Part shown: piece by piece, positions 47,226 to 55,673 of the stretch
Numbering within the stretch: the stretch's first letter is position 1
How the letters are laid out: each line of letters begins with the position of its first letter
DNA from: Hyphomicrobiales bacterium
Lineage (GTDB): Bacteria; Pseudomonadota; Alphaproteobacteria; Rhizobiales; Beijerinckiaceae
Assembly: GCA_019075865.1 (NCBI GenBank)
Contig: JAGXAN010000003.1
Coordinates: 186,001 to 250,000 of the forward strand
DNA length: 64,000 nucleotides
Direction of reading: 5' to 3'
Notes under the pieces: generated by a model
What the model saw: only the letters and a program-made list of their open reading frames with translations
Told to the model about the DNA's origin: nothing
Database searches by the model: none
Program-made: the position numbers and the translations under genes

Positions 47226-47749
47226 AATATATTCTTTCGGTTGGATGAGAGGCGCAAGTCAGCTCATCATCCCACCCTCATGAGAGGATGGAAATGAACG
47301 AACCCCGCGTGATCCGGGCCGCTATGGAAGGTTTTGTCGGGTTGGGCGAAACAATGAAGTTCCGTTCACGCAGACCCTGGCAAACTTTTGCTAACTGCAC
47401 GCCTCCCTTGCGCGGTTCTGGCGCAAATGTCAATGCCTTTGACGCGCGATCCTTTCGGCAAGCGCGTCCGATTGGCCGCCCTGCGCCGGCAAATGACGGA
47501 TTTTATACGATAAAATTCTATCGCATTTGTATAATAGAATATGATGATATGTAAATTAAAAAACATATGTCGTAATACTAAATGCATATATATTAGGCCA
47601 GAAAAGAGGTTTTCTTCCCCTGTCGCAACCGAAGACTTCATGCGAGACTGATTACCGGGCCTGCTGTGCATGTCATGTCAGCATCCCGTCCTGGCGTCAG
47701 GAATAAAATCAGGCCGGAATAAATAAATAATAGATTCGGGAGGATCGAA
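47226..47749. promoter_or_regulatory. A+T-rich divergent control region upstream of the PQQ dehydrogenase
   Basis: A 524-bp non-coding gap between the helicase start and the quinoprotein gene. Its right half is strikingly A+T-rich (about 47495-47600), unlike the rest of the window, and holds the dyad ATTTTATACGATAAAAT at 47500-47516. An open frame of 88 codons at 47288-47554 lacks recognisable content. The dehydrogenase is preceded by GGGAGG. This is the likely site of strong, regulated promoters. Confidence 0.45.
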
Positions 47750-49489
47750 ATGATGCAGTCTGTAAGGAAATTGACAGTAAAAACCAACTGGCTGGCCGGT
47801 GTTGCACTGGTTGGCAGCCTCGCCATTGGTGCCAGCATGGCGTCCAGCGCGCAGGCCGAACAAGCCAGCGGTCAATGGCCGGTGGCAGGCCATGATAATG
47901 GCAATACGCGCTTCAGCCGCCAGACCCAGATCAATTCTGACAATGTAGGCAAGCTGCAACTTGCCTATTCCTTCTCGCTGGCGTCCCTGCGCTCCAACGA
48001 ATCCTCGCCGATCGTGGTTGGCGATACGATGTATGTCTCCAGTTCCTGGGGGCCCAAGCATGTATTTGCGCTCAATGCTGCCACTGGTGCGCTGAAATGG
48101 ACCTATGACGCAGAAATTCCCGATGACGTGCTGCAATATGCCTGCTGCGACGTCAACAATCGCGGCGTGACCTATTCGGATGGCAAGATCTTTCTCGGCC
48201 GTCTCGATGGCAAGCTGACCGCCCTCGACGCGGCGACGGGCAAGGAATTGTGGACCTCGGTCGTCGTGGATTACAAGCAGGGCTCCGTCATTACCTCGCC
48301 TCCCGTCGTGGCCAAGGGCAAGGTCATCACTGGTTTTGGTGGTGGCGAATATGGCGTGCGTGGGTCGTTGCAAGCGTTCGATGTCAACACTGGCAAGCTC
48401 GTTTGGCGCACCTATACCATACCAGGCAAGGGTGAGCCGGGTTCCGAAACCTGGAAAGGTGACAGCTATGTGCATGGCGGCGGTGCCGCCTGGCTGGTCG
48501 GCTCCTATGACGCCAAGACCAATACCGTATTTTATGGCACGTCGAATCCGGGGCCTTGGAATTCAGCGGTGCGTTCCAGCGGTGACAGCAATTATGGCAA
48601 GCTCACCAATCTTTACAGCGCCTCGACGCTGGCACTGGATGCGGATACCGGCAAGCTGAAGTGGTATGTGCAGACCACTCCGGAAGATGCCTGGGACTAT
48701 GATGGCGTTAACGAGAATGTGTTCGCCGACGTCAAGGAAGACGGCAAGGTGCAACCGGTCATTCTGCATGCAGATCGGAACGGCTTCTTCTTTGTCATCA
48801 ACCGCGAAAGCGGCAAAGTGCTCTCGGCGGAGAAGTTCATTGGCGAAAACTGGGCCAAGAGCTGGGACATAAAGACCATGCGCCCCATCGAAAACCCGGA
48901 AATGCGGCCAGGACCCGGCCATCCGGCCAAGGGTGTCTGCCCCAATCTGATCGGCGGCAAGAACTGGCAGCCCATGTCATATAATCCTGGCACGGGCCTC
49001 GTTTACATGAACACCAACAATGTCTGCATGGACTGGGCGGTGAGCGATGTAAATTACAAGCGCGGCGTCTTCTATCTGGGTGCCGAATTCCCCACCAAAG
49101 CAGGCCCGGGCGGATATCTCGGCGAGTTGATGGCCTGGGATCCGGTGACGCAGAAGAAGGTCTGGGGCATCAAAGAAGATCTGCCGTTCAACGGTGGCAC
49201 CCTGTCCACGGCTGGCAATCTGGTGTTTGCAGGTAATCTGCACGGCGAGTTCCGGGCGATTGATGCAAAAACCGGCAAAATCCTGTGGCACAAGAATCTC
49301 GGATCGGGCATCGGTGCCGGTCCGATTTCCTATACGATCGGTGGCAAGCAATATGTCGCGATCGTGGTTGGACGCACCGCTGCCATCCCGGCGTTCCTTG
49401 GTGAAATTGGCAAGAAGATGACGGATGCAGCGCCCGAAGGTGGCTCGGTTTTCGTGTTCTCGCTGCCGTCACAACAGGCCGCAAAATAG
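47750..49489 (+). CDS. PQQ-dependent methanol/ethanol-family dehydrogenase, lanthanide-type (ExaF/PedH-like)
   Basis: Periplasmic eight-bladed quinoprotein of 579 residues oxidising primary alcohols. It has a Sec signal peptide (about 1-36, cleavage after AQA) and the adjacent cysteines Cys132-Cys133 that form the disulfide next to PQQ. The catalytic region is PEDAWDYDGVNE: Asp316 is the catalytic base and Asp318, two residues on, is the extra ligand known to mark lanthanide-dependent enzymes (calcium enzymes have a non-acidic residue). The sequence NPGPWNSAV and HADRNGFFFVINR is closer to ExaA/ExaF than to MxaF. Partner electron acceptor is probably the fused protein downstream. Confidence 0.93.
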   Translation: MMQSVRKLTVKTNWLAGVALVGSLAIGASMASSAQAEQASGQWPVAGHDNGNTRFSRQTQINSDNVGKLQLAYSFSLASLRSNESSPIVVGDTMYVSSSWGPKHVFALNAATGALKWTYDAEIPDDVLQYACCDVNNRGVTYSDGKIFLGRLDGKLTALDAATGKELWTSVVVDYKQGSVITSPPVVAKGKVITGFGGGEYGVRGSLQAFDVNTGKLVWRTYTIPGKGEPGSETWKGDSYVHGGGAAWLVGSYDAKTNTVFYGTSNPGPWNSAVRSSGDSNYGKLTNLYSASTLALDADTGKLKWYVQTTPEDAWDYDGVNENVFADVKEDGKVQPVILHADRNGFFFVINRESGKVLSAEKFIGENWAKSWDIKTMRPIENPEMRPGPGHPAKGVCPNLIGGKNWQPMSYNPGTGLVYMNTNNVCMDWAVSDVNYKRGVFYLGAEFPTKAGPGGYLGELMAWDPVTQKKVWGIKEDLPFNGGTLSTAGNLVFAGNLHGEFRAIDAKTGKILWHKNLGSGIGAGPISYTIGGKQYVAIVVGRTAAIPAFLGEIGKKMTDAAPEGGSVFVFSLPSQQAAK

Positions 49490-49503
49490 CCAGCCAACAA
49501 TTT

Positions 49504-49541
49504 CCCCGGACACGCAATGCAATGCTTGTCCGGGGGTTTTA
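49504..49541 (+). terminator. Rho-independent terminator between PQQ dehydrogenase and fusion gene
   Basis: A nine-bp stem CCCCGGACA/TGTCCGGGG with a 14-base loop, followed by GGTTTTA. It lies 14 bases after the dehydrogenase stop and before the next gene (start 49581), so it probably makes the dehydrogenase mRNA far more abundant than that of the fusion gene. Confidence 0.78.
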
Positions 49542-49580
49542 TTTCGTATGGGTCGTAGATTTCGGGGCAGGAGCCAGAAT

Positions 49581-50789
49581 ATGCCTTTGTTGACAGAAAA
49601 GCTTGGAATGCGGGGGAATTCGCGTCGCGTGCGTGATGCAGCTTTTGCGGCGCTCACTGCGGGATTGCTGTTGATGGGTGCCGCCACCAGCGCCGCATAT
49701 GGCGAAGACGCCGATCAGACGCTGCGGTTCTGCTCTGATCCGACCAATATGCCGTTCTCCAGCGACAATCCGCAAATGCCGGGCCTTTACAATGAAATTG
49801 GCTCCGCCATCGGCGTGGCGCTGCATCGGCCGGTGACTTTCCATTGGTACAAGTCTTATTTCGGCCAGCGCACCGTGCGCGAGACCATGTTGGCGAAAAA
49901 GTGCGACGCGATGATTGGCCTGCCACCGACCAAGGCGTTCATGGGGCCGGCGATCCTGTTCTCGCAACCGATCACCGATGTGCATTATGCGCTGGTTTCG
50001 GCCAAAGGGCACAAAATCACCAGCCTTGCCGACCTCAAGGGCCTGAAAGTGGCGGTTCAATATGAAACGACGCCGCAAAACATGCTGGCATCGCACGAGG
50101 AGGTCAGCATGCATACTGTGCTTTCCCCCGACGAAGGCATGAAATCGTTGGCGGATGGGCAAGTGGATGTGGCTTTCGTTTGGGCGCCTGTGGCCGGTTG
50201 GCTGAACAAGACAGTCTATCAGGGGCGCTTCAGCGTTCAGGAAGTTTCGGGGCCGGGGCTGTCGGGTCAGGTGGCGATTGGGTTTGCGAAATGGTCCGGC
50301 GCGCTGCGCGATCAGGTCAATACGGCGCTGCCGGGGCTGAAAGACACCATTGCCCAACTCAAGGTCAAATATGGCCTGCCGAATATGCAGGCGGTGGAAT
50401 TTGGCGAGAACGTCTCAACCGGCATGCCGCTGGTGCAGAAGGCGGCGGCCGATGCGGCTGCCTTGCCGGTGGCAACCCCTGCCGTGGCACCGGCCAATGA
50501 CGGGGTAACCCCGCCGCCGGCGACGCCGGCAATGGTGCAGGCCGGGCAAACCACCTTCGACGGCACCTGCGCGCATTGCCATGGCACGGATGCGGTGCAA
50601 AGTGACTGGCACATCAACCTCAAGCTGCTGCACCATCGCTATGGCAATGACATGTATAAGGTTTTTTGGAAAACCGTGCATGAGGGGCGCGTATCAAAGG
50701 GCATGCCTTCCTGGCAGGGCGTATTCACCGACACCGATTTCAACAATATTTTCGCTTTTCTGAGCACATTGCAGAAAAAGGATCCGTGA
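49581..50789 (+). CDS. Quinoprotein-associated periplasmic binding protein fused to cytochrome c
   Basis: A 402-residue exported protein. After a signal peptide (about residues 10-41), residues 45-285 resemble the solute-binding-like protein found beside quinoprotein dehydrogenases (MxaJ/XoxJ type: RFCSDPTNMPFSSDNPQMPG and KCDAMIGLPPTKAFM). A Pro/Ala-rich linker (about 287-315) leads to a class I cytochrome c domain of about 85 residues with CAHCH at 330-334 and a candidate axial Met375 (GMPSWQG). In most methylotrophs these functions are separate genes (XoxJ and XoxG). The start ATG at 49581 has AGGAG upstream. Confidence 0.88.
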   Translation: MPLLTEKLGMRGNSRRVRDAAFAALTAGLLLMGAATSAAYGEDADQTLRFCSDPTNMPFSSDNPQMPGLYNEIGSAIGVALHRPVTFHWYKSYFGQRTVRETMLAKKCDAMIGLPPTKAFMGPAILFSQPITDVHYALVSAKGHKITSLADLKGLKVAVQYETTPQNMLASHEEVSMHTVLSPDEGMKSLADGQVDVAFVWAPVAGWLNKTVYQGRFSVQEVSGPGLSGQVAIGFAKWSGALRDQVNTALPGLKDTIAQLKVKYGLPNMQAVEFGENVSTGMPLVQKAAADAAALPVATPAVAPANDGVTPPPATPAMVQAGQTTFDGTCAHCHGTDAVQSDWHINLKLLHHRYGNDMYKVFWKTVHEGRVSKGMPSWQGVFTDTDFNNIFAFLSTLQKKDP

Positions 50790-50793
50790 TCGG

Positions 50794-50828
50794 GGGGGCT
50801 GGCAGGTTGTAGCGCCAGCCCCCTTTTT
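50794..50828 (+). terminator. Rho-independent terminator after the cytochrome fusion gene
   Basis: A perfect ten-bp stem GGGGGCTGGC/GCCAGCCCCC with a ten-base loop and five T residues, starting a few bases after the stop codon. Confidence 0.92.
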
Positions 50829-50982
50829 CTCGTCCCCAATTCCAGACGTTCCGCCCCGAAACAGCGCGGGGTATGAAATTTTGGGAATTGAAAGGCCAAG
50901 CCCTTGCGAAGCGCCCTATTCGCTGGCAGTTAACCTGTCATATAATGCATCGCACATGTGCAGCGCGAATGGGAACGGGATC

Positions 50983-51756
50983 TTGGAAGCTTCAATCATT
51001 GCCTATTTTCAATCGATGAGTCCGGAATTCTGGGTGGCGGCTTTGGTGGCCGGGAGTTGTGTTGGCCTGTCCAAAGGCGGCTTTCCGATTATCGGAATGC
51101 TGGCGGTGCCGATCCTGTCGCTGACCGTGCCGCCGGTGCGGGCGGCGGCGCTGCTGTTGCCGCTGTATAATGTCACCGACGTCTTTGGGGTCATCGCCTA
51201 TCGCCGGGAGTTTGATAAACGCAATCTGGCAATTTTGATTCCGGCCGGATTGGCAGGCATGCTGGTTGGCTGGGCAACCTCCGCCTATGTGCCGGAGCGG
51301 TTCGTGACCCTGCTGATTGGTGTGATCGGCATCTCCTTCTGCCTCAATGCCTATTTGCGCCGCAACCAGGAACGTGCGGCGGTGCCGGCGGCTTTGGGGC
51401 GAGGCTTGTTCTGGGGCACGGTGGCTGGGTTCACCAGCTTTGTGTCGCATTCGGGAGCGCCGCCCTACCAGATTTACGTGCTGCCGCAAAAGCTGGAAAA
51501 GCTGGTGTTTGTGGGCACTTCCACCTTGCTGTTTGCGGTTATCAACGCGGCCAAAGTGCCGGCCTATTTCTCGCTGGGGCAGATCACTTTTCTCAATCTC
51601 AAGCTGATGCTGATGATTTTTCCGGTTGCCATAGCCGCGACCTTTGCCGGCTTCTGGCTGGTCAAGGTGTTGCCGCAACGGCTGTTTTATCAGTTCGTCG
51701 TCGTCGCGCTGCTGATTATATCGATCAAACTGGTATTTGATGGCTTGCATGGGTAA
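50983..51756 (+). CDS. TauE/SafE family sulfite exporter-like permease
   Basis: Integral membrane protein of about 258 residues with about eight hydrophobic segments, belonging to the TauE/SafE (DUF81) family. The first repeat reads GSCVGLSKGGFPIIGMLAVP and the second GLFWGTVAGFTSFVSHSGAP, the paired G-rich motifs of this family. Members export sulfite, sulfoacetate or other organosulfonates. The start is uncertain: TTG at 50983 (with GGGA upstream), ATG at 50956 or ATG at 51016. It lies 4 kb from the sulfolactate-type dehydrogenases, which may be coincidental. Confidence 0.85.
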   Translation: MEASIIAYFQSMSPEFWVAALVAGSCVGLSKGGFPIIGMLAVPILSLTVPPVRAAALLLPLYNVTDVFGVIAYRREFDKRNLAILIPAGLAGMLVGWATSAYVPERFVTLLIGVIGISFCLNAYLRRNQERAAVPAALGRGLFWGTVAGFTSFVSHSGAPPYQIYVLPQKLEKLVFVGTSTLLFAVINAAKVPAYFSLGQITFLNLKLMLMIFPVAIAATFAGFWLVKVLPQRLFYQFVVVALLIISIKLVFDGLHG

Positions 51757-51808
51757 GGGGGTGCACCGGCGGAGCGCTGCCGACCATCCATGTGATTATC
51801 CTGATCTT

Positions 51809-53611
51809 TCAGCGCTCGCCCTGCGCATCGCGGCGGATGCGGTCGAGTTCTTCGGAGTAGCGGCGCAGGGTATGGGCTTCGGTCAAAAGGCCAATGACGC
51901 GGCGCGAAGCTGAGGTATCGAGCACGGCGAGTTCTTCGCTTTCGACTTTGTCGAATAATGTTACAGCCTGCTTGGCATTCATCTCTGGCAGCAGGAAATC
52001 ATTGGTGTAGCGCATCACGTCTTTTACGGTGAGGTCAGCGTTATGCTCCAGATCCACCGCATAGGCCTCGTTGACCAGCACCAGGCCGGCGTAGCGTTCC
52101 TTGTCATCCAGCACCACAATGCGTTGGGCGGAACCCAAGGGATAGTCGTGCTGAAAATCGTGCAAGGGCATGGATTGCAACACGGTGGTCACGCCGGTGC
52201 GCATGAGACGTTTGACGGTGAGGTTGCGCATCCAGCCGATATCGTGGGCGCTGCGGATATTCTCGCCACGAAGATGAAAACGCCACGTTGCGAATGAATA
52301 GCCAAAGACCCGGCGCACCAGCATCGAGGAGGCGAGCACCGCCACCAGAACCAGCGCGGTGATCTGGAAATCGCCGGTCATTTCGAGTGCCATGAAGGTC
52401 ATGGTCATGGGCCCGCCGATGACAGCGACTGTCAGGGCACTCATGCCAACGATGGAATAGAGCGGCGAGGCCAGATGCAGGGCAGGGAACAACCCGGTGC
52501 CCACCAGCGCGAATATCTTTCCAAAAATCGAACCCATGAAAAGCGAGGCAAAAAACAGACCGCCGCGAAATCCGGTGCCAATGGAAACCGAGGCCGCGAG
52601 GATTTTGAGGACGATCAGCACGGTCAGCGCGGTGATGCTGGAGCGTTCGCTGACCGTGAGGTGCATGGCACCATGGCCAGCCGACAGCACGGAAGGCGCG
52701 ATCAAGGCCGCCAACCCGACAAAAAGACCGCCCAGAATTGGGCGGTAGAACACGGGTATCTTGCTGCGGCGGGACATGGTTTCCACTGTCGTCACGCATT
52801 GCATGACGATAATGCCAAGGCCGGCAGAGAAAAGCCCGAGCACAAAGGCAATCAGGTAATTGCCATGAATGGTGACGCCGGGATCCTCGATCGCGATTAA
52901 CGGCAGGTTGCCAACCAGCGCGCGCGCCGTGAACACCGCAACCAGCGCCGAGGCAACGACCGGTAGCAGGGAGGCGACGGTATAGGCACCGATGATCAAC
53001 TCGAAGGCATAAAAAGAGCCGGTCAGCGGCGCGTTGAAAGCGGTGGCAATGGCGGCCGCCGCACCGCAGCCCAGCAGCAGCCGCAAATCGGAGCGGCGCA
53101 CCTGAAGGCTGACGCCGATGCGCGAGGCAAGGCCAGCGGCGATCTGCGTATAGCCCGCCTCAAGCCCGATCGACGCGCCAAAGCCATTGGAAATGATATT
53201 CTGGCCAAGCACGACTAGGCTGTCCGAAAGGGCGAGGCGACCGCCAAACAGGGCGTTGGCCTCGATCGGGTCGATCAGCGGGCGCTTGGTCCAGGGGCGG
53301 GTGAAATAGGCAAATACCCCGAGCAGGATGCCGCCCACCGCCGGTGCCAGAAACACCAGAAGGTTTGGGCGCACGGTAAGCGCGCTCAGCCTCTGGCCAG
53401 GCGCGAGGTTGAACAGGACTTCGTGCACCTTCTGGGTGAAGGCCGAAACCATGGCCACCGTAGTGCCGGACAAAACGCCTATGATTAGCGCGGTGATCAA
53501 AATGCCGATTTCATCGCTGCGCACAAAAGCACGAACGCGATCGGGCGCACGCATAATGGTGCCTTGGGCGATCTCGGAGATATGCAGGTCCCTGGGCGAG
53601 AACATCTTCAT
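51809..53611 (-). CDS. ClC-family anion channel/transporter with C-terminal CBS pair
   Basis: A 600-residue membrane protein. The ClC core (about residues 30-440) shows NGFGASIGLEAGYTQIAAGLA in place of the usual GREGP-type filter (glutamate retained), FNAPLTGSFYAFELIIGA and RGGLFFASLFMGSIFG in the third filter position. The GSGIP filter motif of chloride-selective ClCs is not recognisable. Two CBS domains follow (about 465-520 and 535-595), which would sense nucleotides. Transported anion is therefore uncertain. It stands alone, tail to tail with the TauE gene. Confidence 0.85.
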   Translation of the reverse strand: MKMFSPRDLHISEIAQGTIMRAPDRVRAFVRSDEIGILITALIIGVLSGTTVAMVSAFTQKVHEVLFNLAPGQRLSALTVRPNLLVFLAPAVGGILLGVFAYFTRPWTKRPLIDPIEANALFGGRLALSDSLVVLGQNIISNGFGASIGLEAGYTQIAAGLASRIGVSLQVRRSDLRLLLGCGAAAAIATAFNAPLTGSFYAFELIIGAYTVASLLPVVASALVAVFTARALVGNLPLIAIEDPGVTIHGNYLIAFVLGLFSAGLGIIVMQCVTTVETMSRRSKIPVFYRPILGGLFVGLAALIAPSVLSAGHGAMHLTVSERSSITALTVLIVLKILAASVSIGTGFRGGLFFASLFMGSIFGKIFALVGTGLFPALHLASPLYSIVGMSALTVAVIGGPMTMTFMALEMTGDFQITALVLVAVLASSMLVRRVFGYSFATWRFHLRGENIRSAHDIGWMRNLTVKRLMRTGVTTVLQSMPLHDFQHDYPLGSAQRIVVLDDKERYAGLVLVNEAYAVDLEHNADLTVKDVMRYTNDFLLPEMNAKQAVTLFDKVESEELAVLDTSASRRVIGLLTEAHTLRRYSEELDRIRRDAQGER

Positions 53612-53732
53612 GCGAATTTCACCGGCCTATACCAACCGCCCGTGCGGGCGAATTGTGCCGCACCCGTCAGCTATTTCATTGTTATATTAGCAAAATATAA
53701 ACTACAATAACTTGCTTAAGATTCTGTGGCTA

Positions 53733-53783
53733 AACTGCGATTTTTACGTGCCAGCGCCCAGTCCGGCTTCAAAAATCGCAGTT
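53733..53783. repeat. Long inverted repeat between ClC and oxygenase genes
   Basis: Two perfect 13-base arms, AACTGCGATTTTT (53733-53745) and AAAAATCGCAGTT (53771-53783), separated by 25 bases. It lies 12 bases downstream of the oxygenase stop (minus strand) and could form a hairpin at that transcript's end. The arms with T and A runs make it a candidate terminator, though the loop is long. Confidence 0.55.
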
Positions 53784-53794
53784 GCAGCGGTTAT

Positions 53795-54433
53795 TCAGCC
53801 GGAATTTCCAGTGAAAAACGCTTTCACTTTCTTCACGCGGGTCGACATCTGGTGACGGCGCTGCTCAAAATCGGCAACGCTCTGGTCGACAACCCAGTTC
53901 AACTGAATGGCGCGCCGTGGCCCAACGAAGGGTTTGTGGCCGTGCCAGGAGTGGTTTGAGCGCTTGAATGCCAGCAGCATCCCGCCGTAGGGCGGCACTT
54001 CGGCAGCGTAATTCTCAAGGTCGGTGCCGTTGCGCAGCAAACGCAGGCGGCCCACGTCCTCCGTCCATTTGTCGTTGAGATAGAGCAGAACCGTGATCAG
54101 CTTGGTTTCGCTGTCGGTGTGGATCTCGCCATCTTTGGCGCGGGTAAAGCCGCGCACGGTGTACATGGTGGGTCGCCCGGAAAGGTCGATATCAAATTTC
54201 TGCTCGATCAGCTTTTCAAAAGCCGGGCCGGTCATTTCAGCCATCAGAGCCGCGAACTGCCCCTGAATCTTCAATTCGCTCGGCGGATGCGAGCCAGGGC
54301 CGGGCATGCTGGGAAAATCACTGATCACGCTTGCGAGCGCGTCAGGACGCACAAAGTCAGGCACAACAATATGCTCGTAAGGGTCCGTGGAAAGGGGTGT
54401 TTTTTCCATTGCCTGAAGGTCAATAAGTGACAT
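53795..54433 (-). CDS. 2-oxoglutarate/Fe(II)-dependent dioxygenase family protein
   Basis: A cupin-fold dioxygenase of about 212 residues. The iron triad is visible: the HxD pair in DGEIHTDSETK and the distal His in NHSWHGHKPF, with an Arg in GPRRAIQLNW positioned to bind 2-oxoglutarate. The substrate is unknown; the domain resembles the prolyl-hydroxylase-like group acting on small molecules or cell-surface components. The start is uncertain between ATGs at 54433, 54445 and 54511. No partner gene is close. Confidence 0.82.
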   Translation of the reverse strand: MSLIDLQAMEKTPLSTDPYEHIVVPDFVRPDALASVISDFPSMPGPGSHPPSELKIQGQFAALMAEMTGPAFEKLIEQKFDIDLSGRPTMYTVRGFTRAKDGEIHTDSETKLITVLLYLNDKWTEDVGRLRLLRNGTDLENYAAEVPPYGGMLLAFKRSNHSWHGHKPFVGPRRAIQLNWVVDQSVADFEQRRHQMSTRVKKVKAFFTGNSG

Positions 54434-54641
54434 TGTTTTATCCATCCATATTGCCGGAGTGGCGTTTGCACGAACGTCAGGGAGACCGTGCGGATTGAGA
54501 TATTCAAACACATTGCGCCTTATTTCAGGCGCGGAAAAACCGGCGGGCCGGCAGAACCTTCAATGCGTTGTTCATCGATAAGCCCGGCGAAAGCTGGCGT
54601 CAATCGTGAAAATTGTCGCTGGCGATCCGCGCCGGGGCGGA

Positions 54642-55673
54642 TCAGGGCAGCGGATATTTGGCAGCCAGCCCCGGCGGTATGGCAAGGCCGTTGGCCTCGG
54701 CGAAGGCGCGGGTGGAAAAGCGGCGCTGGCCGGAAAGCCGCGTGCCAGGCTGGCCCTCGATGTTCTGCGCCAGCGCGGTCATGCGGGCGGCGAAATTGCC
54801 GTGGCCAAAGCCTTGTGTGTCCATGGCAATCAGGAACTGGCCGGTGCCGGGCGGCGGGCCGTCGCCGTCGAGATAGGAACTCGCCTCAAACGACAGCAGG
54901 CTGGCGGGCAGGCAGGCGGCCAAAACCTCAACCATCATAGCCAGCGCTGCCCCTTTGGCGTCACCGGACGGGATCATCGTGCCGTCCAGCGCAGCCGCGG
55001 CGTCGGTGGTGGGTTGGCCATCGCGATCCAGCGCCCAGCCTTGCGGGATCGCTTCGCCCTTTTGCCGCGCGACCACGATATTGCCGCGCGCGACTTTTGA
55101 AAGCGCGAGATCAATCACCAGCGGGTCGCGGCCTTCAAGTGGCGCGGCAAAGGCAATCGGGTTCGTGCCAAATGTCGGGCGATTGCCACCCCAGGGAGCC
55201 ATAGCCGCGGGCGAATTGGCAAAAAGCAGCGCGCAAAAACCAGCTCTGGCCAACGTTTCAACTGGCAGGCCGATGGCTCCAGCGTGGTTGGAGCGGGTGA
55301 TGGCCGCCGCAGCTATGCCCTGCTGGCGCGCCGCAACGATCAAATTCCCGATGGCAAGATCCATCGCCGGATAGGCAAAGCCATGGGCCGCATCGACCAA
55401 AATCGTGCCGGGGCGCGGGTGGCTGACCTTGGCTTCGGCTTTGGCGTCGATTTTGCCGCTGCGCACCATTGCCAGATAGGTCTCGATCCGGGCAAGGCCG
55501 TGGCCTTTGAAGCCATCGGCCTCGGCGGTCACCAATGCCTCGGCGACGCTGCGGGCAGCGGACGCGCTGACGCCCGCGGAGATAAATATGCCTGCAACCC
55601 AGGCCTTGGCCGCTGGCAAAGGCAGCCCTTGCGGCAAATTGGCGTTGGGGGACGATTGGTTGGTGGCGGTCAT
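54642..55673 (-). CDS. Malate/L-lactate dehydrogenase family oxidoreductase, ComC-like
   Basis: A 343-residue NAD(P)-dependent enzyme of the Ldh_2 family (type-2 malate/lactate/sulfolactate dehydrogenases), which has its own fold. Visible features are ADGFKGHGLARIETYLAMV, the catalytic-region SNHAGAIGLPVETLA and FGTNPIAFAAP. Members act on (R)- or (S)-2-hydroxyacids such as sulfolactate (ComC), malate and ureidoglycolate. It overlaps by four bases the upstream gene, a D-2-hydroxyacid dehydrogenase. That pairing is the arrangement described for ComC/SlcC sulfolactate inversion. Confidence 0.85.
   Translation of the reverse strand: MTATNQSSPNANLPQGLPLPAAKAWVAGIFISAGVSASAARSVAEALVTAEADGFKGHGLARIETYLAMVRSGKIDAKAEAKVSHPRPGTILVDAAHGFAYPAMDLAIGNLIVAARQQGIAAAAITRSNHAGAIGLPVETLARAGFCALLFANSPAAMAPWGGNRPTFGTNPIAFAAPLEGRDPLVIDLALSKVARGNIVVARQKGEAIPQGWALDRDGQPTTDAAAALDGTMIPSGDAKGAALAMMVEVLAACLPASLLSFEASSYLDGDGPPPGTGQFLIAMDTQGFGHGNFAARMTALAQNIEGQPGTRLSGQRRFSTRAFAEANGLAIPPGLAAKYPLP

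Noticed and set aside
47288-47554. 88-codon open frame upstream of the PQQ dehydrogenase
   Set aside because: It runs into the A+T-rich control region, has no homology that I recognise, and its composition changes abruptly along its length.
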